Assembly: GCA_033085395.1 (NCBI GenBank)
Contig: MU853180.1
Location: 367,281-431,280 of the forward strand
DNA from: Xanthoparmelia taractica
Taxonomy: Eukaryota > Ascomycota > Lecanoromycetes > Lecanorales > Parmeliaceae
Length of the DNA: 64,000 bases
Direction of reading: 5' to 3'
Below, in pieces: positions 23,364-34,139 of the stretch (its first letter is position 1; each line of letters starts with the position of its first letter). Under the pieces are notes generated by a model, which was not told where the DNA came from, did no database searches, and saw only the letters and a list, made by a program, of their open reading frames with translations. Position numbers and translations under genes: made by a program.

Positions 23364-24721
23364 TATGAAGGAAATTACTGCAATAGACATCCTCTATGCA
23401 AGAGACCGAACTGGACAGTGCTTTTTTTCCATCTCGTGGAGTTGGCCAATGCCGAGGGGTAAATTGACAGAGCCAAAAATGCCAACTAAAATTCATTCAT
23501 TTGGATATATATCGCAAGACGGCTTCTGGCGCAAGAACAGAGAAGCAGGACATTAGGTATATGTGAATGTGATAATGACAACGGGCCTTGGGGCAAACCG
23601 ATGCCATAGGCTACGCCACAAGACAATGCATTTCAAATGGCGACCCCAGTAGTAATGGAACACACCTGCTCCTTCGGATCGGAATGCCTCTTGTCATTGC
23701 TATCCCCGGGTGCCCGTGGGACATGTCAGTTTCCATAGGCCAAGGCGGTAAGCGGAAAGTTTGGCTGGAAGAGCTGAGAGGTCTGCACTGGAATGGAGCT
23801 CGATGCCGGAGAAAGAAAGAAAAAAGGGATGTGTCTATATACTCCGAGGGCTCGTAGCGAAAAACCGGACGTACTTTGTAAGCGAATGAAGCGAGAGATT
23901 TTTTGACCGTTGTTTCAGATTTTGAAGTGTTTGCATAATTTATGCGAGTTATTCCTATTAAAGATTTGACTTTTCAAGCACTTTTGGTTTTCCGTAGTTT
24001 GCATGGCTGCATATCTCCGCTCCGCAGAACCGGTTTGCGCCGAGAAAAAACATCAGCCTCGTGGCTTAATTGTTCAAGATGCAACGTTGATGAATGATGC
24101 TCTGATGTTTGATGATGATTACTACGACGTTGGGTTTTGCCATGTCGGTGTTCTTCAAGTGTCCGAAATTCGATCTGCAAACCAGCTGATCATCAGGGCA
24201 AAAAAAAAGACGTTAGTACACTTCTTAAGGGAGGGGGTGATTTTGCACACTAAACCAAGAATGATCAAGTCGATAGGACGGGGCTTGGATAGGATGATGA
24301 TGATTTCCAGTCATCCAGACAATTTCCTTTTTCCTTTTTCCATCTTTTATTTTTTCTGATGGTGGGCTGATGATGCGAAATTGGAAGAGAGTCCGTCTGA
24401 CTGTGTAATGACGCTAATTTTAGGAATAGTTTACAATACATGGTTATGATACTGACCCCTGGCTTAGTACCTTGGCTTGTGGGAATAAGCTAAGCATGAT
24501 CCCTGTTCGGTCGAGGATTTTAGTACATGGGAGGCGGTGGATGCATGAAGCAGGGACCATCCCATTATTCTCCTGCACTCTTACCACTACTATTATCCAT
24601 CATCTCCTCCTCCACCTCTTCCTCCTCCATCATCTTTCTCATACCAATTCAAACAGATAAATGGTGGGCAGTGCCGCCTTGAACTAAACTTCTTCTACAA
24701 CACACACACACACTCGCTCTC

Positions 24722-24752
<31 letters not shown>

Positions 24753-25079
24753 TCTCGCTCTCTCATACTTATGACACAATTTTACATGATAGCCTGATTC
24801 TGCCTTGAGCCTTCCCCTCCTCGATCTTCCCATTTTCAACCCCCACAGCCTTCACTGCCCGCTTAGGACTACCACCACTCCCCCACTACTTTAATACTTA
24901 TCCCTCCGTCGCGCCTTCCAAACACCTGCCAACAAACAACCTTCTTCTGATTTCACTCTCCACAAACCCAAAAAAAGTCAGAGGCATAAACCAAAAGATA
25001 TATATTGTGCAATTGTTTCTATCCTTCCTTCTGGTCATATAGGCATCTACTCCTAAGTGCGCTGTCCACCAAATATCCG
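23364..25079. promoter_or_regulatory. Long upstream region and leader of the C2H2 regulator
   Basis: 1.7 kb without a convincing gene. The right part (about 24550-25079) is strongly pyrimidine-rich on the + strand, typical of a fungal promoter and 5' untranslated leader, and holds the CA/CT repeat listed separately. Short upstream ATGs are present, e.g. 24661. Confidence 0.5.
24699..24764 (+). repeat. CA/CT compound microsatellite
   Basis: A run of CA dinucleotides (24699-24713) passes into an interrupted CT run to 24764. It lies in the presumed 5' leader of the zinc-finger gene, so length changes could affect expression. Confidence 0.85.
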
Positions 25080-26408
25080 ATGATGAACCTCACTCCGCAT
25101 TCAATGCGCTCACCCATGTCGCCCTATAGCCAGCAACCGAAGCAATCCTTCTCCTCGCAAAGACATTATCCGGCCACGCCCCAGCCAGAACCAACATCGG
25201 TGGAGCAGCCCAACAGAGGCTTAGGCATATTCGAATGTCCTTTACCACAACAACAAAGCACCGTTCAAGAACTCCCACCTTCACCACAAGCATCAGATAG
25301 CTGGTCCCACTCTTCTATAATGGAACAAGACTTCCCACAAACGTCGCAGCCACCAGATATCTTCTCAGCCGCTTTCGACCCCTTCTCAGGTTACTCTACC
25401 AATGCGAACACCGGCATGGTGTCAACACAATCGCCGGAAGCACCAGGTCTTGTATTTTGTCAATCACCTCCGAGCACAACTATGCCTTCTCACCGGTCAT
25501 CAATATCTTCGTCTTATTCGTCTCCAGTCCAGCACGCAGCCGAATATTATACGCCGAGGGTCAAAGTCGAGGACGGAAGCGAGTGGTATCCATCTCCGGG
25601 AAACGATCAGGGCTTGCAGCGATCTCTGACCACTCAAGGACTCACAAACTACTCCAACGGCGTGTCTCCCATCAACGGACCTTCAGACGACTTTTACAAG
25701 AACCAGCCTGGCCAGTGGGCTAAGCCAAACGGCGCGGCGTACGGCAACGACATGAGCATGATGGGCGAAGACAGCCGATCAAGGTTCGACGCAGCACCCG
25801 TCCTACCCAGCGTCAACCGCATTAAGAAGAAGCGCCAAAGAACCACACCAGAGGAAGCAACACATGAGTGCCGCGTCTGCGGCAAACTCTTCAAACGGAG
25901 CTACAATTGGAAATCGCACATGGAGACACACAACCCAGAGCGTAAATACCCTCATCCTTGCACCGCCATGGTCGGCAACACGCAATGCACGAAGAAATTT
26001 CAGCGAAAAACAGACCTGGACAGGCATTACGATAGTGTAAGCATTGCTTTGCTCTACGCCATGACTGCCAATCTAACAGAATCGCAGGTCCATTTAAAGG
26101 CGCGCAACCACCGTTGCAATCTTTGTGGCAACCGATTCGCCCGCCGGGACACACTCCGAAGACATACTGAAGATGGATGCCCCAAGCGATTCGAGCTAGG
26201 CTTCCGCGAAGGATCAGCGGCAACTCCTGCGAGGTGGTCTTTTACGAACTTCCCAGCGCGCAGCAAATCCTACAGTGGGGGGATTTTGCAAGCCTCCTCA
26301 ATGGCACCTCCAATGTCGACAGCACCAACATCCACCTTTTCGAATTATGAACGACCACACTTCGTCAGCAGCCCGATACAGACTCAGTCATCAGTCTTTC
26401 CTCCGTGA
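25080..26408 (+). CDS. C2H2 zinc-finger transcription factor, FlbC-like
   Basis: Exons 25080-26036 and 26088-26408 give 425 residues. The first ATG (25080) is taken; the next codon but none between is also ATG (25083). The N-terminal about 265 residues are Ser/Pro/Gln-rich, as in activation regions. Basic KKKRQR at about 265 precedes the fingers. Finger 1 starts at CRVCGKLF with SHMETH; finger 2 has the longer CTAMVGNTQC spacing and ends HYDSVH; finger 3 is CNLCGNRF with RRHTEDGC. This arrangement, with KYPHPCT between fingers, resembles FlbC-type regulators of conidiation in Aspergillus. The intron sits between the two zinc-binding His of finger 2 and is a multiple of three without stop. Long flanking intergenic DNA suits a regulated developmental gene. 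The FlbC orthology is from memory of the family. Confidence 0.82.
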   Translation: MMNLTPHSMRSPMSPYSQQPKQSFSSQRHYPATPQPEPTSVEQPNRGLGIFECPLPQQQSTVQELPPSPQASDSWSHSSIMEQDFPQTSQPPDIFSAAFDPFSGYSTNANTGMVSTQSPEAPGLVFCQSPPSTTMPSHRSSISSSYSSPVQHAAEYYTPRVKVEDGSEWYPSPGNDQGLQRSLTTQGLTNYSNGVSPINGPSDDFYKNQPGQWAKPNGAAYGNDMSMMGEDSRSRFDAAPVLPSVNRIKKKRQRTTPEEATHECRVCGKLFKRSYNWKSHMETHNPERKYPHPCTAMVGNTQCTKKFQRKTDLDRHYDSVSIALLYAMTANLTESQVHLKARNHRCNLCGNRFARRDTLRRHTEDGCPKRFELGFREGSAATPARWSFTNFPARSKSYSGGILQASSMAPPMSTAPTSTFSNYERPHFVSSPIQTQSSVFPP

Positions 26409-29400
26409 TGATTTAGTGAAATTATGTCCCTACGAGCCAGGCTTGGATTCAAAGGTTGCGTCGGATGCTGACGGAATGGTGATTTGGAGTTCATGGGATG
26501 AGAAATATCAGATACTCGGCTGGAGCTTCGCAACGGCCAAAGCATTGCGCATGACTAGAGGCGTTACGGATTGGATTGATGGAATACATTGTACGAGTAG
26601 TAATGGGGAGTTTGTGGGGAATCCTTTGGGGAACTAGTGGGAACTGGTGGGAAGGCATTCTCGGCTATGTTGTGTTTCATGTTCGCATTGGTTCACCGGG
26701 ACGATGCCTAATGTGGGTGGGGCTTGGATCTGCGCCCGGCTTCCTTTTATTTTTTTGTTTATTTTATTTTTTTTGTTTAATGTCATCATATGCATAGTAC
26801 TGATGTTTGTACTCATACACTCTAAATGACATGCTCTACGGTTTTTGACGAGTTTACTATTTGACCTCTGATTCGCCATGGTTGATATTATGTGGAATAC
26901 CTTTGGCAACGTGTTGATAGTTGCGTGGTATTCCTCGTTGGGGGCCAGAACTAGCCTAAACAACATGCATGATACCTTAGAGAAATGTTTTCGGGGCTCA
27001 AGAAGAATACGGTAGTCGAAAATGCAACAGTGCAATCTTATCCACCTATTTTTGTGCTTGGAAAAGAATGGATATCATTCGGGTGCGCACTCAAAATTAT
27101 CCATCATGATTATTATACGGACACTGGGTAAGTCAGCAAAGGGGCCTCGATGGGAAAATCTCACTCATCATCATCGCGTGTGACGCTGATTCCAAAAAGA
27201 ACCAAAACTTTACAACTAAACTTCCCTCTCAGGCACCACAACTCACAAGGGAACAAGCCACTACCACATTTTTAACCGAACCGAGGGCATGGGCATGGGC
27301 GTCCGTATTTGACCTTGGTACCTGGCACATGCTTACTGCATCCAACCAACGGGACATCCTCCACAGATCTCGGGCGCTTACAGCTCTCAAGGTCATCGAA
27401 TGATAGCAAAGTACATGTCTTACATCTCTCCGGGAACAAGAACAAAGATATGCACCAAGGAATCCTTCCTCCAACCGGAAGTACATACATCCAATGAGAA
27501 TGCCGTCGCGTCTACAAAATGTTTGAGGCTGAAGGCTGAGTGCGTTGCATGCATGAATTCAGAGTGAAGTAAATACCGCCGGCTTACGTATCTATCCAAC
27601 ACTAGGTACACGATTGTCCGGTTCCTCACAACGTGGAAATGAAGCAGCCTACCGAACTGACTGATCCAAATGCTGACTGCATCCTGCATACTGCATGCAA
27701 CCCTAAATAAATAACTTTTTCGCCTTTCGGGGGGTGGGCGGGTTGTAGTACAGTACCAAGTAGCACAGGGCTCAGATCTTCGTAAATTACACCACCCAAG
27801 TCCTAAATATTTTATTTATGAGTGCGCTGTCAGCAACGGATTGCCAGTAAAAAAAAACAAGCGAGGGATTCGTATCCTGGTTCCGCATCGCGTTGGCAGA
27901 GACAGCATAGCCCTGCGTCCGTCCGAGCATGCGCCCAAGGATAATCGTTTTATTTTTTCCTCCATCGTGATGCATCTTAGTAGTCCTGCGCTTTCCTTGG
28001 CTGAAACTTGAAACGATAACTCCTAGAGCCGTGGTTGCACAGCTGGGTGTCATTCGCTTGCAGAGAGTTGGGAGAGAGAAAGAAAAAAAGTTTTGGGGTG
28101 CATGAAGGATGACGGGAGAGTAGGCTGTGGGAGCCGGTGGGATGTGAATTCGGTAGATGGTACCTGGCGCGGAAGAAGAAGAATGTAATGATGTGGCACG
28201 TTCACGGTCCGTAGAGCGGAGAGGATTGTGCGGCGAGGCTGGACGAGAAGCGCTGGCGCTTCCTCAAAAGGCACAGGGTCGGAGATATGATTATGATTGC
28301 GGCAGCGACGACAACACCAAGAAGGAGAAGTGATTGATTGATATACTTGTGCGTGGTATGAGTTATTTCGATTTGATCCTAAAAGACTTCTACTCTCAAA
28401 CCAATCCTTTTGACTGCCTTTGCCTCTCGTATCTTTCATCGGCAATTATCTCCGTGCCTGCCGACAAGGCTATATCTCGCACCTAGCGTCCTCATCATCC
28501 ATCTAATCAGATGATCACCAGCTCAAGGGCAAAAGATTATCATCTCGACTCACGTCTAATGCCTTTCTCTCTATCTATGACACTGTACAAAGTACTTGAC
28601 GAGATATCTGCCAGAGGAAAGGCATCTATCAAACCGTCAAAGACCTTCAAAGTCATTGTTGCGATAGGAAAGATAACCCCCGTTGCGGGCTCTCCCGCCT
28701 TGTGCAACTGTGCCAACCTTGTTCGTGATCCCCTCACCAGCCTGACAGTCTCTATGACCGATCAACATCGTTTTCCTGTCATCGAACGCATGTCTCCCAA
28801 TTTGCTTATCAGGCTTTGCCTTGGCTAGGCATCGCCCTGCAGTAAGGCTGCCGGTAAGTGTGGGGATTAGGGTTGTCGACGACGTGTACTCTGAACTTTA
28901 GGAAGAACAGGACTTTGAGTTTCCGATTCCACGGGTTTCGGCACCGTTTCATGCACAGGGCCAGGATTAGCAGGCTTCATGCCTGTTCACATCCTTGATG
29001 TACCAGGCTGGATGGGGAACTTAGGGAACCCTACGCCAAAGCATATCGGAAGCTGCATATTTCATTTAATTGCATGATTCCAGCATTAGTGGTTCACGCA
29101 TGAAGGCTTCCAAGGTTGCAGCAGCATGCTTGACGCTGCAGTAGCATGGATGTGGGTCTACTTTACACACACTATGGTGCTTCCTATCATACACCCTGTC
29201 CATCGCTGCTTATAGCACGGTTTACTACACCCGGAGAGGCAACGAGCACTACTTCGAAGCGGACTCTAAGAGATTGCGAAACGGCGAAAGCATGCAGAAC
29301 ATCAGACCAGCGCCCAACGGGACGAGTCGTAGCGCTGCCATCTGCCATGGCACCAAAATCGCTGCACATATTTTAAACCGATTCAATCAACGCGTGCAAT

Positions 29401-30094
29401 GACCACCAAATCATGCAGTCCACTTCAAATGGAAAAAGAGAAAACCTTGTTGGCTACCGGTGAAGAGGGAAGGCTGGGGGACCAATGCGCATAACCCGCG
29501 GTGTTGGATGTCATCGCTACATGTTGGACATGTAGAACCGGGTTCCTCCATCGCCTTTTTGAAGAGGGTCCCATAATAATTCCGTAGATTGGCCGTGGGT
29601 AGATTCGAAGTCACGATTCGTGGGAAATGGCAGTGGGGAAACAGTTCACGGAGAAGTCAAAGAGAAAAAGCTTACACCTAATCTATCTGATCCTTGTCCC
29701 AGTCCCCTTATGCTTAGCGACAAAAGGAGGTAAGGCTACAAGTCCTGCTCGAATCGGCTTCCTTCGTATTGGGGTATGGCATGTTGGTGGCGAAGCGGGA
29801 AGAGGTACACGTGCAGCCTTAGTCCTGAACTTTAGCGTGCCGTATCGTATTTTACAATACCCCGGTAGCGGAAAAGAATGCTGACAAGGGGGCTGACGAT
29901 CTGGTTCGCGTTTCGAATTTCTTCAGCTCATTGGGTTTCCCCCTCGTCATCAACTACCACATGAATCATCGGGCGGTGCTTGCCCTGCAGGAACGACACG
30001 GAGACCTGCACGTCCCCCACGGATGCTATGCTCACACAACGACGCAACATGTTTCAGGTTCCTGGCTGATTGAACGTCGCTCACTACCGAGTAC

Positions 30095-30316
30095 TTGTAC
30101 CAGAATGCTCTGCATCTTGCAGGTCAACGAATCATGTATGACGAATGTACTTCGTACAATCCGGATGATGAACAACATGTTTGCCATCCCGATTGCGGAG
30201 ATGCCCGCCACCCCCTCCCCAACAAATGTCGCTGCCCTCTAGGACTCTTCTCGAACGATATCGATGAAACATGCTACCAACAGCCATCGACACCAGAAAG
30301 GGCAACTGTATCATAG
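30095..30316 (+). CDS. Possible small Cys-rich ORF or exon
   Basis: The frame from about 30095 to the TAG near 30316 encodes 73 residues. Its second half contains seven cysteines in a regular spacing (C-x12-C-x3-C-G..., then C-x-C-P-x-G). No signal peptide precedes it in frame, so it would need an upstream exon. Seven Cys in about 45 residues is unusual for random sequence, but I do not recognise the fold. This is a weak call. Confidence 0.2.
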   Translation: MYQNALHLAGQRIMYDECTSYNPDDEQHVCHPDCGDARHPLPNKCRCPLGLFSNDIDETCYQQPSTPERATVS

Positions 30317-33114
30317 CTCCCTAGTCGCTATCCTAAAGTGGCCTCAGCTGCCATCATCAGCATGGACTTTCTGATGCTCCACCTGCTCTGTAGTGAGGAA
30401 AACCAACAATTGGCTCGTGCGCCGATACGTAACGAGCACGACATAGCCAACACCGACTTCCTGCCCCTCCCGAACCCTAAACACTGATACGCTGATAGCT
30501 TGTTATTGAGTCCAAGGTTCATGTTCAAAGCCAACGCGTGTTTGCGCAGTCAGATACAGACCGTCTCAACATCTCTAGCTGCAGTCCTTCATCATCCAGG
30601 ATAGGAATAGAACATCCTACATCGCTCGCCTCAAAAAGGTAATAAGTAACGTAGCAATTTGCGCAAGTCGCAACAATTACCCTTTTGTCTCTTTGAGGCT
30701 GTTACCAGACTACCACATAAAGTCTCCTGCACGAGTCAGAAGCCAGGTGAGAAGGGTGCCGCCAGTCTGCTGATCGGTCGAACCTACCCATACTTATGCT
30801 ACTTCGGACAAGGTCAAATCATCGCTTTCTTTTACCCCTCCTATTCCGTACACCATCCACACAACTATGAAACGTACAAGCAAGCATGTTGATCTGCAGC
30901 GCCCGGCTTTTAATACTTTTAGTGCACAGACCTCGGAACCCGGGGTTTTCGGATAAATATCGGCGCTAGCATCTCCGAACCCTACCTTACCCTTAATCAT
31001 TGCTGGGATCATGGCTGGGGTTACGAAGTACCTACTTACTTCTACCCGTACCTATCGTACCTACAGTATCCCCGACTGGTCCTGCATTCGCGCAAGAGAT
31101 GCCCAAAGTGGTATGCGGAGTACTTGAAAAGAATCATACATCCCGGAGCGAACATTCATGCATCTTAGGTATCCCTCGAATACAAGGAAAGGATCGTCGG
31201 ATATCAGCCAGCCAGCCAGCTCCTTCCTTGGCTGTTCCCAAAAACCCAAATGCTCCCTGGTCAACCTCCTTATGAGACGTAGCACAGACACCGTTAATCC
31301 TTCCATGTAAGGCACCACACCAGGCAAGACTCTCTGTGCGCAGGCTTGGTGGTATCTGATACCGTGGGTGATTGCCGCTCAGCCTGGAAGTAACCATGGC
31401 TTTGACAAGATACCCCAGCCAACAGAGCCAATTCGACGACGCTACTTCCACACGATACTACCTTCCCAGGTCCACTTTATTCCGGCTACCGTAGGTACTC
31501 ATTCTCGGTCAGGCATTGAGATACCGGACGCCCCCGACGGCCCCCAACCGTAGCATCGGTGAAAGTGATTGCGAGCTTCCAGACCACGGTTTCACACCAG
31601 ACTTCTCGGCACTTTCGCATAGACCCATTCCGATGTTTTCCGTTAGGGTCTAGAGTGGTACGAGCAATCTTATATTGGGTCCGATATACGGAGCTGCGAG
31701 CCGTGAAGCTTGCCTCGTATAGCTATGTGACCTTGTTCGCTCGCAGTGCCTCGCATTGCTCATCCGGATAGGGGATCCGTGATTTTCGGCTCGTGGACGT
31801 GTAGTAACGCACAGAAATCAGGGACCGTCTAGGGGCAAATAGCTGTTGCCACCCGTCTTCGCTCTGTTGCCTTTATGCTAGCGTTTGTCGGAAAGTTTAC
31901 ATACCGGGAGAGCGTGAAGTTCGATTGGAGAGGGGGCAAACATTGGGAGCCCTACGCCTCCTTCAGGCAGCGGTGCACTAAGATCCGCTGACCAGGGCCT
32001 TTGGCAATGATGGAAATGCCATTGCGGTGCGCCTGGACGGATTGGAAGGGGAAAAACTAATCGCGATGCGAATTTCATGATGCAGGACCCCAGATCATAG
32101 CCTCATCAGATGCGAGCACTGCGAACGGCAAACGCAATCATCATTCGCCTTGCAAAGGACCTGGCCTGGTTCAGTGTTACACGAAAGGATTAACTCCAAA
32201 TGGACGATACGGTAAGTCCTCGTGGCCTAAGAGTCCCGTTTTCCAGTACAACTTTTCCGTGAGATTGCCAGATTGACCGCCTTGGGTATCATGGATGGTC
32301 TTCATAGCCACCCCCTCCCAAAAGAAGAGTCTTGACACGTTGCTCCGGCTTCAAGTACTCTTTGCTGTCATCTTCGTTCTTCCAAGCACTAATTACTTTT
32401 AATACCAGACCCACGGTGGATACTTTCTGACGCTTTGTTTTTACCTGGAACAATATAGATAGCATATTTCGCGTATTCGAAGTTGTATTGCCCATTGACA
32501 CCTCTGAAAAGGTGAGAGTTGCCTCAAGAAGCGAACACACAAGGGCCGATCACAGATCCAAGTTGGGAATTGCAGAAAATCTCTCAGCGGCCGGGAAGCT
32601 TGTTTGGGTCCACAGCGCGGCTTCTCATGCACGCGTGACCCTGAAAGGCTTTCCATGGAGCCGTGGTGAGCAAAGCCACTCAGCACGCTAATCGATGTGG
32701 ATACATACCACACTCGAACATGGAGGTCACACATAGCAGACCAGTACACAGGGCGCAATTCCATCTTGCATCCACAATACGCAGAGCCATGCCGATAGGA
32801 AACGCCTGGGACAGGGCTGTGGACCCCCGTTATGCATGGGGCGTGACCCACAAGCGAGTCAGGAGCAAAACAAGCTACTGCAAGGACTTTTAATCTTCTT
32901 TGAAGAACAACACGTCGCCTATATTGAAGAAACCAGCGATCACGCCTAGCCTACTTCGTTGGTTTCTGTCGTCTCTTACTCGTATGAGTACCTAGGGACC
33001 CATAATGACATCCAGCATGCGCATCCTGCACAGCCCACATCCATGCACCCCGGCCAGCGGACGCCTGCCCTTTTAGAATGGCGCAAGCCTCGTTACCAAC
33101 GCTTTACACCCCCT

Positions 33115-33128
33115 CCCCCCCCCCCCCC
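33115..33128 (+). repeat. Poly-C tract
   Basis: Fourteen consecutive C residues, preceded by another C cluster. Possible assembly-error or slippage site. Confidence 0.8.
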
Positions 33129-33791
33129 AACACAAAAATCCCACAGGGTGCAACAAGCCAACCTAAAGAATAAGAATTCCCCGAGCATCGAAGCTAGGAG
33201 CCTGGCGCCCAAAAGCGCCCCTCCCCACCAAACTCGCGTCTTCTTTCCCTTATGGTAACGGGCCGCGAATTGGGGCAGCGAAAAGATGTGGCGAACCAAC
33301 CGGTTCACGTAAAAGCCAGATAAGGGACGATTATTCAACATCAACCCGGGGGACCTTTTTGCAAGCGAGCCCGGGCAATCACGGTTTGCGGTGGGAGCCC
33401 GGTTTCAGATTTTTGCGAGGATGCGTTTCGGAGCCAGGGCTTCCTTTTCTCGCAAGCCTTGACCGATGCGGACGAGACGGGGGGGCGTGCCATGCCATGC
33501 CAAGATATATCTTGGCGTTTGAGGTGCCGATGGATGTATACCTTGGGTTTTGTGCAAGTGGTTGGTTTTCTGGGGTCTTCTTTGAGGGCGGACTGAGATG
33601 TGTGCGATTGTGAGTGGGGTATGTGAGAGGATGTTGTGTAGGTGATGGTACTGTCAAGGGCCTAAGGCTGAGTTGAGCGCGTGCGTGGTTAACCGTAAGG
33701 GTTGTAGTAACGTAAGGTGAGACATTTGGGGCATTGAAAGGCAGGTAAGTAGAGACATTTGGGGTGTTGAAAGGCATCGTGGGAGAAGACG

Positions 33792-34017
33792 AATTATATT
33801 ATCGAGCTTCATTTTTAACGAGTGAGCAGGTTGATGCTTCTATTTTATTCATATCCCACATCTTGTCGTGGTAGTAGTAATTGTAGTACCGGAGAGACAA
33901 TTTGGACACTCTCAAGGCATACTGAAGAAAAATAATCATGTTATCGATTTCATTTTCAAAATTTGAGCAGGTTGATGCTTTCTATTTAATCCGTATTCCA
34001 CACCTTTGTCTCGTAGG
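33792..34017 (+). repeat. Imperfect direct repeat of about 80 bp
   Basis: The segment at about 33792-33876 is repeated imperfectly at about 33934-34017. Shared parts include GAGCAGGTTGATGCTT, the following pyrimidine/A stretch and CCACA...TTGTC. A local duplication just downstream of the PI31 gene's 3' end. Confidence 0.6.
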
Positions 34018-34139
34018 GTTCTAGTTCCATTAGCCATTCTCATCGGATTTCTTTCGTCACAGTGACCCAAGCTCGCCAACGCGAATGCCATTACCATTAC
34101 CGCATGCACACCCTTGATACATGATGCGTGATCATCATC

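Larger units (their letters stand above)
26409..34139. other. 7.7-kb region without a convincing gene
   Basis: Between the zinc-finger gene and the PI31 gene I find only short frames with no family resemblance and no consistent exon chains. Included are an A/T-rich 3' flank of the regulator (T-run near 26750-26778), promoter-like TACCTAC-rich DNA at 31020-31075, a 14-base C run at 33115-33128, short direct repeats at 33720-34017, and one Cys-rich frame at 30095-30316. Base composition is not strikingly AT-rich, so it does not look like RIP-mutated transposon remains. Non-coding RNAs or lineage-specific genes cannot be excluded. Confidence 0.45.

Noticed and set aside
24714..24764. CT tract as a mobile-element edge
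   Set aside because: It is a simple dinucleotide repeat in a pyrimidine-rich leader with no flanking target duplication or inverted repeat.
26634..27035. 133-codon - strand frame 3' of the zinc-finger gene
   Set aside because: It overlaps the presumed 3' untranslated region and its Lys/Asn-rich part is just the T-rich tract read on the other strand.
28050..28445. 131-codon - strand frame in the gene-free block
   Set aside because: No recognisable motif, and the N-terminus and composition are like random intergenic sequence.
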